A stretch of DNA of 64,000 nt from Sacculina carcini (GCA_916048095.2 OU696597.1:4268747-4332746); one strand, 5' to 3'; shown: positions 40,335 to 53,642, counted from the stretch's first letter. The notes: generated from the sequence alone by a model not told the origin. Translations and numbers: made by a program.

Positions 40335-41977
40335 ATCGATTGGCTCCTGCTGTTACTGTTATTCATGCTACCCTGCCGTCCGCCCACCGCCCCTTTCTTT
40401 CTCGCCGCCCCCCAGCTCTTTCTAGCGCGCCCAGGGGGCGTTACTGCCCACTTTGGGAACCACTGAGCTAGACGAACAGTTAGACCAGATGGAACAGGTG
40501 ACGAAAGAGATGACAAATCTATCTGGCATCACATGTTATTCATATTACGACCATTCACAAATGATTTATCATGAAGGATATAAGCTAGAAAGACAGATAA
40601 ACTCAGTTCGATCAGATATCACTATATTTACATAATTGAACTATTTATTATGTTATTTTTTCTTTTATTCATCCATTTCACCGTCATATGACATTATAAT
40701 TTGTGAGGTGAATGTTGACGCCCGTCGGTTTCCACTTGCGATGGCACGGTTAACCCCGTGTTTCTGTTTCGGTGTGGATGTGCGAACTTGTCTGTTCTGA
40801 TCGGCCATTTTTCTATTGTTTTTAGGCGTCACTCAGGATCCTAGAGGCGAGATGAATATCGGTATCAACTATACGTGACGTACGTGAATATTCAGAAATC
40901 TAAAGTATTTCACTGTTACTGAGTATCAATATATATCTTACCTGTAATCGTTTGGTTATATCAACTACTTATAGTGAACTGTAATAAAAACTATTTCAAC
41001 AAATAACAAGGAATTATATAGCACTCACACAATGCAAACTCAAAGATATTTTACGCAGAACGCTTATACAAGGGCGCAATAAACCAACCTGATTTTTTAT
41101 AGATTTGGCCTATGCAAACACAAAAACGAAAACGATTCTGATCAATCGTATATCACGTCTCGAATGAAAATCTGTCAAAATGTTTGTGTAATTCGCGTTG
41201 GTCATAATCACCACGGCAACGTCGAAAGCCCGCGAACATTTTCCATTTGAACTTCTACATGGGACCCACCGTTTTGCGCTAAACCGTTAAGTGAACGTAA
41301 GCTAAATAGGCTCCGCCCACCGGATTAGCCCAGGCGCGCCGAGAGTGATGAGGGTCCGCTCAGTGCGGCAAGAAATTTGTGAGCCGTCATTGCAGACAAT
41401 GAGTGCAACGCTTCAATTTCTCTACGCGTTGCTTAGAAGTTAGTGAATTTCAAGGCGTAAGGTAGCCTAGATTGTTCTTGTCGTTTTGAGATGGTCGTTC
41501 GAGCCTTTTTCTAAACGTATAAAACGTTCGAGCCTTTTTCGTAACGTATGTAAACCAAGCAAACGTAGACGTACACGTAGACGTGAAGAGAGTTAGCTGG
41601 TACTTGACATCTGTAGAAGCCCCCTCGTGGGTTTGCGGTTGCTATATGCAAATGTCGTTACCGCCCGGCTGTTGGTACTGCATATACCGCTCTTCGCCTC
41701 GCTCGCTGTGGGTTTGCGGTTGCTGTAAACATACGACGTGCTGTGCATTCACGACGATAGCGGCACAGATATCGTCGATATATGTAGAGAGAAGCAACTT
41801 CTCTTCTTCTTCTCAACTTCTCTTCTCTAGAGAATCAACTTCAAAATTTTTCTATCATAATACATAAAGTTTATCGTGAAATATTTAAATATTCTATTTG
41901 TTTGAGTGAAATAAAAAATCTGGCTGTTTGGTCAAATATTTGGATGATCTTGGATATCTTGGATCGCGAATGGACTC

Positions 41978-42338
41978 GCGGTCCAGACATGCCGTGCCCG
42001 AGTGTACACCACGCTGCTGTCGCCTGCATGGTGCTGTTTCATCACTTTCAATCCGCACAACATTATACCTTTGTTCAATGAAACAAGACGAACATGTTAT
42101 TCAAAAGAGATTGACAATGTTGACTTCTGATTCCATCATTGGACATTCTCACCCACGCCATATATCTAGTGTGGTTTCAATGAGTCTTACAGGCAAGAAG
42201 AGTCTATATGATATATACATGATGTTGTCGGCTGATTTACAGGGAGTCTTGTATATTCTGGGAGGACAGGATGATTGTGGGTACTCTATGAGTCTGGTGC
42301 AGCGTGGTGTACGCTCGGGCACGGCATGTCTGTACCGC
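41978..42338. repeat. Fold-back element (unit 2, first)
   Basis: Same arms as 11575-11935. Confidence 0.75.
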
Positions 42339-42625
42339 TATGTGAGGCTATGTGAGGCGATCTATGTGAGGCTGGGGCCGGTGTGCGCTGGCGGTGTCCG
42401 CTAGCGGTGGTCAGTGGGAGTACGGTGGCGGTGTTCTGAAAGCACACACACGCACACATTACATTAGATTACATTAAGACGTATATATATATATATATAT
42501 ACATTAAAACATATATATATGTCCGTGCTTCCTTAGACGTACTTTGTCATCAATCGCATGAATTGCGTATCTTCTTGTGAGTAGGGTTTCCTCATGAACT
42601 CTCCGCTCTAAGCTCTGAACGGCCG

Positions 42626-42899
42626 TCCACATCTGTATGTAGAATTTCTTTGTTGGTTGTAACGGTTCGAAAACAACTGTGACTCCGAGATTTGGTTGAC
42701 TCGTCTATGTGGTTTTCGGCGACTCTACCCACTATGCCCCATCCGAGAATAGTTTGAATCGCATAAGGCTCATCGGGTCCCCCGGAGACGACTGCCGTAG
42801 TTCTCAACGTCCTCGAGCAATCTGTGCCAATAAGCAAGCCTATTGGGATTGTCTCATCGTACACCATGAGTTGTTTAGCTATCGGCTGCAGGTGTGACC
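42626..42899 (-). mobile_element. BEL/Pao polyprotein fragment (unit 2, longest piece)
   Basis: It is the counterpart of 12223-12496, with GGPDEPYAIQTILGWGIVG. It is broken. Confidence 0.72.
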
Positions 42900-45057
42900 A
42901 TCGATTGGCTCCTGCTGTTACTGTTATTCATGCTACCCTGCCGTCCGCCCACCACCCCTTTCTTTCTCGCCGCCCCCCAGCTCTTTCTAGCGCGCCCAGG
43001 GGGCGTTACTGCCCACTTTGGGAACCACTGAGCTAGACGAACAGTTAGACCAGATGGCAGAACAGATGGAACAGGTGACGAAAGAGATGACAAATCTATC
43101 TGGCATCACATGTTATTCATATTACGACCATTCACAAATGATTTATCATGAAGGATATAAGCTAGAAAGACAGATAAACTCAGTTCGATCAGATATCACT
43201 ATATTTACATAATTGAACTATTTATTATGTTATTTTTTCATTTATTCATCCATTTCACCGTCATATGACATTATAATTTGTGAGGTGAATGTTGACGCCC
43301 GTCGGTTTCCACTTGCGATGGCACGGTTAACCCCGTGTTTCTGTTTCGGTGTGGATGTGCGAACTTGTCTGTTCTGATCGGCCATTTTTCTATTGTTTTT
43401 AGGCGTCACTCAGGATCCTAGAGGCGAGATGAATATCGGTATCAACTATACGTGACGTACGTGAATATTCAGAAATCTAAAGTATTTCACTGTTACTGAG
43501 TATCAATATATATCTTACCTGTAATCGTTTGGTTATATCAACTACTTATAGTGAACTGTAGAAAAAACTATTTCAACAAATAACAAGGAATTATATAGCA
43601 CTCACACAATGCAAACTCAAAGATATTTTACGCAGAACGCTTATACAAGGGCGCAATAAACCAACCTGATTTTTTATAGATTTGGCCTATGCAAACACAA
43701 AAACGAAAACGATTCTGATCAATCGTATATCACGTCTCGAATGAAAATCTGTCAAAATGTTTGTGTAATTCGCGTTGGTCATAGTCACCATGGCAACGTC
43801 GAAAGCCCGCGAACATTTTCCATTTGAACTTCTACATGGGACCCACCGTTTTGCGCTAAACCGTTAAGTGAACGTAAGCTAAATAGGCTCCGCCCACCGG
43901 ATTAGCCCAGGCGCGCCGAGAGTGATGAGGGTCCGCTCAGTGCGGCAAGAAATTTGTGAGCCGTCATTGCAGACAATGAGTGCAACGCTTCAATTTCTCT
44001 ACGCGTTGCTTAGAAGTTAGTGAATTTCAAGGCGTAAGGTAGCCTAGATTGTTCTTGTCGTTTTGAGATGGTCGTTCGAGCCTTTTTCTAAACGTATAAA
44101 ACGTTCGAGCCTTTTTCGTAACGTATGTAAACCAAGCAAACGTAGACGTACACGTAGACGTGAAGAGAGTTAGCTGGTACTTGACATCTGTAGAAGCCCC
44201 CTCGTGGGTTTGCGGTTGCTATATGCAAATGTCGTTACCGCCCGGCTGTTGGTACTGCATATACCGCTCTTCGCCTCGCTCGCTGTGGGTTTGCGGTTGC
44301 TGTAAACATACGACGTGCTGTGCATTCACGACGATAGCGGCACAGATATCGTCGATATATGTAGAGAGAAGCAACTTCTCTTCTTCTTCTCAACTTCTCT
44401 TCTCTAGAGAATCAACTTCAAAAATTTTCTATCATAATACATAAAGTTTATCGTGAAATATTTAAATATTCTATTTGTTTGAGTGAAATAAAAAATCTGG
44501 CTGTTTGGTCAAATATTTGGATGATCTTGGATATCTTGGATCGCGAATGGACTCGCGGTCCAGACATGCCGTGCCCGAGTGTACACCACGCTGCTGTCGC
44601 CTGCATGGTGCTGTTTCATCACTTTCAATCCGCACAACATTATACCTTTGTTCAATGAAACAAGACGAACATGTTATTCAAAAGAGATTGACAATGTTGA
44701 CTTCTGATTCCATCATTGGACATTCTCACCCACGCCATATATCAAGTGTGGTTTCAATGAGTCTTACAGGCAAGAAGAGTCTATATGATATATACATGAT
44801 GTTGTCGGCTGATTTACAGGGAGTCTTGTATATTCTGGGAGGACAGGATGATTGTGGGTACTCTATGAGTCTGGTGCAGCGTGGTGTACGCTCGGGCACG
44901 GCATGTCTGTACCGCTATGTGAGGCTATGTGAGGCGATCTATGTGAGGCTGGGGCCGGTGTGCGCTGGCGGTGTCCGCTAGCGGTGGTCAGTGGGAGTAC
45001 GGTGGCGGTGTTCTGAAAGCACACACACGCACACATTACATTAGATTACATTAAGAC

Positions 45058-45109
<52 letters not shown>

Positions 45110-45231
45110 TAAAACATATATATATGTCCGTGCTTCCTTAGACGTACTTTGTCATCAATCGCATGAATTGCGTATCTTCTTGTGAGTAGGGTTTCCTCAT
45201 GAACTCTCCGCTCTAAGCTCTGAACGGCCGC
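42793..45231. repeat. Module B, copy 2 (unit 2)
   Basis: It is the counterpart of 12390-14828. It differs at 42883, 43784 and 43791, and the last two carry the bases found in module A copy 1. Confidence 0.9.
44555..44915. repeat. Fold-back element (unit 2, second)
   Basis: Same arms as 14152-14512. Confidence 0.75.
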
Positions 45232-45251
45232 GAAAGCCAGACCGCCATGCG

Positions 45252-45616
45252 GCCAGACCGCCATGCGAAAGGTGGCATCCACCATGACACGCCATGACAC
45301 GTCTATGACACGTCTATAAAAAAAATGATGATATTTTTTTTTTTATTATTCCAGGCTTTTTCTTTATTGGCAAATAGCCACATGAGAATACAAACAGATA
45401 GGTACATTCAGAAACGGTAGTATCTCATAGTAATGCATAGGTGTAAACAGGTGTAGTGTACAAAACAGTAATACATGGAGTCAAGTACATGTTTATAAAT
45501 GAAACGAATGATGACATTTCATGTGAATGGTGTCCATGCATGCTTTTAAGCGATGATGGTTGTAGACGTGTCATGGCGTGTCATGGTGGATGCCACCTTT
45601 CGCATGGCGGTCTGGC
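45252..45616. repeat. 54-bp perfect inverted repeat (unit 2)
   Basis: The arms 45252-45305 and 45563-45616 are the counterparts of 14849-14902 and 15160-15213. A (TA)n tract of the same 48 bp precedes it at 45059-45106. Confidence 0.9.
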
Positions 45617-46750
45617 ACGCTCTAGCTCAGGAACCCGACTGACGCCACTCCGTTGGTAGGCCAACGGCCTACTGCCACTGAGTGGCGTAGTTGTTGTTCG
45701 GCGTGACGGGGCGTCAGCCGGGTTCCAAGCTGTCGGAACGAATGCCATGCGAAAGGGGCGTTGGAACGCGAAGCGATTCATATACGGCAGTAGCGCCGGA
45801 CTCACTCGTCGCCGGCTGAGATTGTAGAGAACTCCCACATTATCCGTGAGGAGAAGAGGCATCGTATATCCGCTTAGATATGCTGCGGCGAGTCCCCACA
45901 ATGCTGCGCGTTGTTCGGCGTCATAAATATGCGGGCTTGTTGAATGCTGATGAGTCCATGCTTGTGTTGGCGTTGCCAACCCCAAGGCGCGTTGCGAGGC
46001 GTCGGTAGCAACGATGCAGTCGATATGTGGCAGCGGTTGCACAGGAGACATGTGAGCCAGCATAGGTGCGGCTTGAGCGAGCCGTCGTGGATGGTATAGC
46101 GCTAGAGCCGCGTAGGTCGTAGGCAGTCGCATCGTGCGACATAAAAACGACAAGTATCCAGCGAGGCGTCGTCGCCAGATATATGGTTGTCTGGGGGCCA
46201 TTAGGCAAGCTTGTCGTAGTTGAGTCTTTGTGGCCGGATTAATGTCAATAGTGACAGTAGGTCCCTGACAAATACGGAAGCCCAGAAAATCGATTATGTT
46301 TGAAGGTGTCCACGTACATTTGCTGTGATTAAGCTGTACCTGCCATGTGGTTAGAAGCGCCTGGACTTGTTTGAGCTGTTGTGGCGGGCCGAGGGCTAGG
46401 AAGTCATCGAGGTACGCCACGCAGTACACTCCCAGTTGTTGTTGAATGGCGTGGGCCACGGCACTTGTTACCGTTTGCATCAGTGCTGGTGCCGAGCCGA
46501 GCCCCATGGGTAGCCGGGTCCACTGGAACAGCTGACCACGGTACGAGACATTTAGCATTGCAGAGAGCCCCGGATGCAAAGGCAGTTGAAAGAAGCCATG
46601 TCTTAAATCGAATTTTATCATGCGCCACGTTGGATGAGCCGCCAGATGTTGCAAACAAATCGTGGGGCGTGGTAGACGTATCGAATAATGTGCCAGATGC
46701 GGAGTCAGCGGCGAGAGATCATACAAGATGCGTGCTGTGCCGTTAGGCCG
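45340..46750 (-). mobile_element. RT-RNase H retroelement, tandem copy 1 (unit 2)
   Basis: It is the counterpart of 14937-16347, with its open frame at 45581-46726. Confidence 0.75.
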
Positions 46751-48463
46751 TTATTTTTTATTATTATTATTCCAGGCTTTTTCTTTATTGGCAAATAGCC
46801 ACATGAGAATACAAACAGATAGGTACATTCAGAAACGGTAGTATCTCATAGTAATGCATAGGTGTAAACAGGTGTAGTGTACAAAACAGTAATACATGGA
46901 GTCAAGTACATGTTTATAAATGAAACGAATGATGACATTTCATGTGAATGGTGTCCATGCATGCTTTTAAGCGATGATGGTTGTAGACGTGTCATGGCGT
47001 GTCATGGTGGATGCCACCTTTCGCATGGCGGTCTGGCACGCTCTAGCTCAGGAACCCGACTGACGCCACTCCGTTGGTAGGCCAACGGCCTACTGCCACT
47101 GAGTGGCGTAGTTGTTGTTCGGCGTGACGGGGCGTCAGCCGGGTTCCAAGCTGTCGGAACGAATGCCATGCGAAAGGGGCGTTGGAACGCGAAGCGATTC
47201 ATATACGGCAGTAGCGCGGGACTCACTCGTCGCCGGCTGAGATTGTAGAGAACTCCCACATTATCCGTGAGGAGAAGAGGCATCGTATATCCGCTTAGAT
47301 ATGCTGCGGCGAGTCCCCACAATGCTGCGCGTTGTTCGGCGTCATAAATATGCGGGCTTGTTGAATACTGATGAGTCCATGCTTGTGTTGGCGTTGCCAA
47401 CCCCAAGGCGCGTTGCGAGGCGTCGGTAGCAACGATGCAGTCGATATGTGGCAGCGGTTGCACAGGAGACATGTGAGCCAGCATAGGTGCGGCTTGAGCG
47501 AGCCGTCGTGGATGGTATAGCGCTAGAGCCGCGTAGGTCGTAGGCAGTCGCATCGTGCGACATAAAAACGACAAGTATCCAGCGAGGCGTCGTCGCCAGA
47601 TATATGGTTGTCTGGGGGCCATTAGGCAAGCTTGTCGTAGTTGAGTCTTTGTGGCCGGATTAATGTCAATAGTGACAGTAGGTCCCTGACAAATACGGAA
47701 GCCCAGAAAATCGATTATGTTTGAAGGTGTCCACGTACATTTGCTGTGATTAAGCTGTACCTGCCATGTGGTTAGAAGCGCCTGGACTTGTTTGAGCTGT
47801 TGTGGCGGGCCGAGGGCTAGGAAGTCATCGAGGTACGCCACGCAGTACACTCCCAGTTGTTGTTGAATGGCGTGGGCCACGGCACTTGTTACCGTTTGCA
47901 TCAGTGCTGGTGCCGAGCCGAGCCCCATGGGTAGCCGGGTCCACTGGAACAGCTGACCACGGTACGAGACATTTAGCATTGCAGAGAGCCCCGGATGCAA
48001 AGGCAGTTGAAAGAAGCCATGTCTTAAATCGAATTTTATCATGCGCCACGTTGGATGAGCCGCCAGATGTTGCAAACAAATCGTGGGGCGTGGTAGACGT
48101 ATCGAATAATGTGCCAGATGCGGAGTCAGCGGCGAGAGATCATACAAGATGCGTGCTGTGCCGTTAGGCTTGGCGATGGCGAACAAGCGGTAAACCGGGC
48201 CATGTCGTTGCGTGGTTGGTCGTAACAAGTCGGCCTTGACGAGTTGTGGAATGAGAGCATCCATAAAGGCTGTAGGCTTAGTTGGGTGCCACGTCGAACG
48301 CGCCACGCGTGGTATACGCGTGCGGAGACCGTGGGTGAGCATGTTTTGTACTTGCGCCGGGTATTGTGGTTGCGGCGGCAAGGTATGTAAGTTGGCCATG
48401 TCTGGTAATGTCAGCTGCCGCCATTGGCGGGCAGTGGAGGGCCGTAGACATGGTAGCATTGAG
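46751..48463 (-). mobile_element. RT-RNase H retroelement, tandem copy 2 (unit 2)
   Basis: It is the counterpart of 16348-18060. The A-rich tail again abuts copy 1. Confidence 0.75.
47002..48459 (-). CDS. Reverse transcriptase-RNase H polyprotein (unit 2)
   Basis: It is identical in sequence to 16599-18056: 485 residues with YLDD and the RNase H acidic residues. Confidence 0.8.
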   Translation of the reverse strand: MLPCLRPSTARQWRQLTLPDMANLHTLPPQPQYPAQVQNMLTHGLRTRIPRVARSTWHPTKPTAFMDALIPQLVKADLLRPTTQRHGPVYRLFAIAKPNGTARILYDLSPLTPHLAHYSIRLPRPTICLQHLAAHPTWRMIKFDLRHGFFQLPLHPGLSAMLNVSYRGQLFQWTRLPMGLGSAPALMQTVTSAVAHAIQQQLGVYCVAYLDDFLALGPPQQLKQVQALLTTWQVQLNHSKCTWTPSNIIDFLGFRICQGPTVTIDINPATKTQLRQACLMAPRQPYIWRRRLAGYLSFLCRTMRLPTTYAALALYHPRRLAQAAPMLAHMSPVQPLPHIDCIVATDASQRALGLATPTQAWTHQYSTSPHIYDAEQRAALWGLAAAYLSGYTMPLLLTDNVGVLYNLSRRRVSPALLPYMNRFAFQRPFRMAFVPTAWNPADAPSRRTTTTPLSGSRPLAYQRSGVSRVPELERARPPCERWHPP

Positions 48464-48479
48464 GCTTCATCGTTGGTGT

Positions 48480-48946
48480 CTACAGTTTCACTTCCAATTC
48501 TTCCTTCATAGTCGTGTTCTCATTCCGAAATTTGACACCAGCTTCTCTGATCTCGTCCATTTCTTTCTTCAGCACATCAAATTGCCTCTCTTTCTCCTCC
48601 GCGGTCAACTGTGCTTCTTCCAAGACCTGCGTCATCTCCTGGGTCTCGTTCTCTTTGGTTAACTTCACTTGTTCCAAATCCTGCCTCAATCGTTGAACCT
48701 CATCACTCTTGCTGGCCAACTGGGTCTTAAATCCTTGCTCCTGTTGTGGGGATGTCGCCAAATCCTTCAGCGTGGCGGATTCCACATCGTCAGCACGTTG
48801 TTGTCCTTCTTCTTGATGTCTCTTCAACAGAGCCAATTCTTCACCTCTCTCGAACATCTGAGTCTGGAGATCCTCCATCTCTTGATCCTTGCCCGCGATC
48901 CTGGACGTCAAACCTTCCAACTCTTTCCGACATCCGCTTATCTCTA
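48480..48946 (-). CDS. Coiled-coil protein exon (unit 2)
   Basis: It is identical in sequence to 18077-18543, a last-exon-like fragment. Confidence 0.6.
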
Positions 48947-48956
48947 CAAACACACA

Positions 48957-49134
48957 GGTTAAAGGTTAAAGGTTAAATGTATCAAGTGACAGCTGCTACA
49001 CGGCAAGAAGTCGAAGAATTTGAAAGAATACACTCTACCCAGGCCCAGATCGACGCTGACTAGGCGACCAACCTCGTAAACGGGTATGGAAGAGCCGTTA
49101 GCCGCTCGAAGTTTCGGTTGAGGCAACTCGCTTT
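48957..49134 (-). mobile_element. SINE-like fragment (unit 2)
   Basis: It is the counterpart of 18554-18731. Confidence 0.45.
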
Positions 49135-49689
49135 GATATATAGGCCAGAAAAAAGTGCAGAATTATGTTGATGCCTTTAAAATTCCATAATTATATCTAA
49201 ATCATGAATGGTGGCCTCCTGAAATGCATGACTACATATGTAGTCATTGGGATAATATGGGTTAAGCCTACCATCACCAGCACGCACACCAAACACGCCA
49301 CTGATAGTCCCGCGTGCAGTGTGGTGCTAGTCGCTGCTCGTTGCTCGTAGAAGAAGTAGAGTGATGCAAACAGCGCTGTCACGGCACCCACCGTTCCGTT
49401 GAACACCAACGGAGAACGGCGTTTCACGTGCGACACCAGCACACCGCACACAAGCCAGCATCATTGAGCCGGTCGAGCCATCGCTCAACGCGTGCAGACG
49501 GTCAAAAATAACAGGTGCAAACGATGTGACTGCCATGCCTCCCGAGAACGCATGGAAGAACGTTAGGGCGCAGCTAATCGATAACGGGACTAGCACGTGC
49601 CGGTGACCAAACAGATGCACCACTGAACGACGTCGTGTGTTGGGGTTCATGGACGCAGCGATGGCCGAGACTTCGGCGCGATGGTCGTG
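49135..49689 (-). pseudogene. Duplicated piggyBac/transporter junction (unit 2)
   Basis: It is the counterpart of 18732-19286, with the same 23-bp loss and the same fusion to the transposase gene. Confidence 0.85.
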
Positions 49690-51323
49690 CGAAAGCCTTG
49701 CGAAACGAGAATCCTGCAACAATGATTTCTGTTGTCAGTCCTCACATCTTCAAGAACAGAATATGAAGGCCCAGATCGTGAAGCTGATCTTGGCTTAGGT
49801 TGAGACTGATATAGCATAGCGGTGACCAAACTTCTTCGAAAATCCTTTTGCTTTGATTCATAATTTGTTGATAGTTGATAAATTCTCCAGCTGTACACAA
49901 CTGCGATATTTATTGCGTTGATTATCAAAGTCCAATACCATTTTTTCCCGAGAATAGTAGGCCTGAAGTCTGCCAGCGATCTGTCCATCAAGTCTACTCC
50001 TCCCATACCTGCATTATAGCAAGCGACCACATTTGGCTGGGGAACACTCACGACACCCTTGTTTTTTACTCTTCTATTCACTTGCCGAATTGGCTCTAGT
50101 CCAATAGCATTGCTGCACATGGTCACGACTGAATTGTCATTCCACCTGACCATCTCTATATCACCATCTGAACGGTAGTCGTAAAAGCCTCTTTCACTCT
50201 TTTTCATAGCTGCATCGGTCTTGAGTGGGCATCCTTTCATTCTGTTTTTCCTCACAGTGCCAGTAGCTTTGAAACCAAGAGTTTTCAACTGTTTCATGAG
50301 ATCATAGGATGTGAAAAAATTATCGAAAAATATGTAGTGAGAACTTGGCTTATCACATATCTTCAAACATTCCATTACAACACGAGTTCCTAGAGGAGTG
50401 TTGCATGATTTTTCAGTCCTCCCTTCATGTACTGTTACTTGGTAAGGAAGACCACATGAACTACTCATCACCCAACATTTATACCCGAAACGAATCGGCT
50501 TGCCTCGTATGAATTGTTTACAAGAATGTCTTCCAAAATAGGGCACCATAGACTCATCGATGCTTAGATTTTCATGCAGAATACCAAACATGCGCCATGA
50601 TTGATTTAGTAGATCATATAATGGCTTAATTTTTGCCATTTTGCTTGAATGAAGTGATTGGTTGTCAGCTGCGTGCAATACACTTTTAATTTTTTGAAAC
50701 CGACTGCGACTCATAGTTTCAGCGAAACCAGGGCAACAAAGATCAGATGCTTTGCTCCAGTAGTCTCTCTCACTCGTGCGCATGTTATAACCAGAAAGTA
50801 TCAGCAAGCCTAAAAAGTTATACATTTCCTCAGCTGTAATTTGGAAATCTGGCATATTCTTATCTCTGGCTGCGTATCTATTGGTTTCACGGACAAGATG
50901 TTGAAGAATCTCTTCAAATACTTTTTGAAACACAGTCCACTCAGAAGCCTCAATAATATCTGGCGAGATTTTCAGGAGCAATTTTTTTGCATTCGTTTTC
51001 TCATATTTTTTAAAGTCCACTTGTGCAGAAATATGACTCTTCGTCCATTTAGGTTCACTTAGCTTTTGCTTTTTTCTGGAAACATGACCGGTTGCAGCGT
51101 CTGCATCGGATTCTTCATACATGACATCAACCTCTCCTGCCACTTCTTCTGGCATTCCTCCAACATCTACAAGTGTGTCATCATCGACCTGTTCTATGTC
51201 ACTGTCGTCACCTCCGCTTGGTGGATCAGTAATAACAATGTCCACATCTCCATCCCTGGTCTGAGCAAAATCGATGGCATCCCCAAGAAACTTGTGGGGT
51301 CTGATCCTTGGTTCATGAAACAT
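49647..51323 (-). CDS. piggyBac-family transposase, C-terminus replaced (unit 2)
   Basis: It is identical in sequence to 19244-20920. The three catalytic aspartates are kept and the cysteine-rich end is missing. Confidence 0.88.
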   Translation of the reverse strand: MFHEPRIRPHKFLGDAIDFAQTRDGDVDIVITDPPSGGDDSDIEQVDDDTLVDVGGMPEEVAGEVDVMYEESDADAATGHVSRKKQKLSEPKWTKSHISAQVDFKKYEKTNAKKLLLKISPDIIEASEWTVFQKVFEEILQHLVRETNRYAARDKNMPDFQITAEEMYNFLGLLILSGYNMRTSERDYWSKASDLCCPGFAETMSRSRFQKIKSVLHAADNQSLHSSKMAKIKPLYDLLNQSWRMFGILHENLSIDESMVPYFGRHSCKQFIRGKPIRFGYKCWVMSSSCGLPYQVTVHEGRTEKSCNTPLGTRVVMECLKICDKPSSHYIFFDNFFTSYDLMKQLKTLGFKATGTVRKNRMKGCPLKTDAAMKKSERGFYDYRSDGDIEMVRWNDNSVVTMCSNAIGLEPIRQVNRRVKNKGVVSVPQPNVVACYNAGMGGVDLMDRSLADFRPTILGKKWYWTLIINAINIAVVYSWRIYQLSTNYESKQKDFRRSLVTAMLYQSQPKPRSASRSGPSYSVLEDVRTDNRNHCCRILVSQGFRTTIAPKSRPSLRP

Positions 51324-52083
51324 TCCACTATCCAGACTGCTATCCTGAAAAAAATAAAATAAAAGGTTCAATGTACTTACATTGTAGGGAAAAAATCACA
51401 AACCAAACTACAAATTTCAAAATTCCAGCGATACCATTTCATCTAGCACAAGACCACAGAATGCCCCACACAATACGTAGCCAGATGATGCCACCATAGG
51501 TTGCCTCGAACGACCAAATTCACGTGCGATTGTTACATGCAAACCTTCACTATACATATTGTATATCTACGATATTCACTAAGGATATATATAGGTTAGG
51601 TTAGAAGTACATAACGACCATTAGTAGTTTTTAGTAGTACATAACAAGTCAGCAGCCCAGTCGTCAACTGATGCATATAATTTGTTGACACGTTGCCCAA
51701 TGACTACATATGTAGTCATGGATTTTTCAACTTACCTCAAGAACAGGTTCTGAAATTTATGAGGGGGATTTTCATTAGGTAATCTTTCTCACATATTCAA
51801 TAATGAACTGAGTGAAAGAGACCACCATTGATGTACTCACGACAGTAGTATGCAGGTTTCAACATGAAAGGGTAACAGAAGCGCGAAAACGTGAAAACAA
51901 CCGATATTATTTCTTATCACAATTAAAGGGGTATATTAATTGAACGCTATTTTGGAGATATATAGGCCAGAAAAAAGTGCAGAATTATGTTGATGCCTTT
52001 AAAATTCCATAATGATATCTAAATTATGAATGGTGGCTTCCTGAAATGCATGACTACATATGTAGTCATTGGGATAATATGGG
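49690..52083 (-). mobile_element. piggyBac element, left end lost (unit 2)
   Basis: It is the counterpart of 19287-21680, with the TTAA at 52084-52087. Confidence 0.82.
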
Positions 52084-53212
52084 TTAAGCCTACCATCACC
52101 AGCACGCACACCAAACACGCCACTGATAGTCCCGCGTGCAGTGTGGTGCTAGTCGCTGCTCGTTGCTCGTAGAAGAAGTAGAGTGATGCAAACAGCGCTG
52201 TCACGGCACCCACCGTTCCGTTGAACACCAACGGAGGACGGCGTTTCACGTGCGACACCAGCACACCGCACACGCACACGCACAGCATCCGCACACAAGC
52301 CAGCATCATTGAGCCGGTCGAGCCATCGCTCAACGCGTGCAGACGGTCAAAAATAACAGGTGCAAACGATGTGACTGCCATGCCTCCCGAGAACGCATGG
52401 AAGAACGTTAGGGCGCAGCTAATCGATAACGGGACTAGCACGTGCCGGTGACCAAACAGACGCACCACTGAACGACGTCGTCTGTTGGGGTTCATGGACG
52501 CAGCGATGGCCGAGACTTCGGCGCGATGGTCGTGGTTGCGACCGCGGAAGAATCGCAGGGACTTCACTGCCCTCTCGTTGTGCGACTCGCGAGACAACAA
52601 CCACTTAGCAGATGGCGGCAGGTACTGCATTATAGCCCACTGCAACAATGGCGACACCAAGTTGACATAGCACATCAAGGTCCACACACACACGCCGCCT
52701 AGACCGTACGACACCACGTAGCTGGCGCAGGTTACTATCATTAGCAGCGAGAGTAGACGGCCGCGCAAGTGCGGCGACGCTACTTCGCTGACGTAAGAAG
52801 TCGCGGGAGCCACGCCGACACCAATGCCGACACCCACCACGACGCGACCACAACACAACAGCACAAATAGCGCGTGCGGCCACAGACTGGTGAGCAGTGT
52901 TCCAGCGATGGCCATCAATGTCCAGCCAGCAGTGATAATGACGGCCGAGACTAGAAGTATGCGACGCGCGCCCAGTTGTTGACCGACAGCGCAGCAAATG
53001 AGCAGTCCAATCAATTGTCCCACGTTGATCACAGACACCATCATGGATAACTGCCACTCGGACAGCACAAGCAGTGCGTCGCTGCCACTACTGTTTGTTG
53101 CGGTTTTGCTTTGGTGCAGCGCGACCAGCTGTTGAGACATAAACACGCCTCCGAACGCGATTTGAGAGCTGATTGTAACGTGGATTTGTGCCGCTCCGAT
53201 CACTGCCAGTAC
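52019..53212 (-). pseudogene. MFS sugar transporter exon cut by piggyBac (unit 2)
   Basis: It is identical in sequence to 21616-22809. Confidence 0.8.
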
Positions 53213-53267
53213 CTGCTCGCAAACAAACGCAGAATGGAATGACTCCACTCACTCCATTCATCTAGCG

Positions 53268-53526
53268 CAGTGGTTCTTAACCTGTGAGGAATTCCCCTCG
53301 CTGGTGGAGAATGGAAGAGTTGCCAAGTGAGAAGCCAAAAATCGGACAGAACAGGACAACTATGTGTGTTTTTGTCAATTCCAATTTGTTTATTTTTGTT
53401 TCCTCTTGACATTTGCTTTGATGTAACAACTGAACGTATTGAATTTATCAGTGTTGTTGTGGAAAATGAAGAGATGGCTCAATAATAAGTGGGGAATCAG
53501 AGAGAAAAAAAAGTTTAGAACCACTG
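53268..53526. mobile_element. hAT-type MITE (unit 2)
   Basis: It is the counterpart of 22865-23123 with the same flanking target duplication. Confidence 0.82.
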
Positions 53527-53642
53527 GTCTAGCATGTCACGCAAAATTGCAGTGTTCTATACCAAACAGTTTTTCACGTGACAAATGAATGGTTGCGTGG
53601 TCGTGGCGAGGTTACATGACATCTGATCAGTTTGCGACAGTT

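Larger units (their letters stand above)
37203..41516. repeat. Module A, complete copy (unit 2, second)
   Basis: It is the counterpart of 6798-11113, 2 bp shorter because of the CA tract. It carries a module B copy 2-type base at 40278. Confidence 0.9.
40228..42625. repeat. Module B, copy 1 (unit 2)
   Basis: It is the counterpart of 9825-12222. It differs at 40278 and 41851. Confidence 0.9.
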
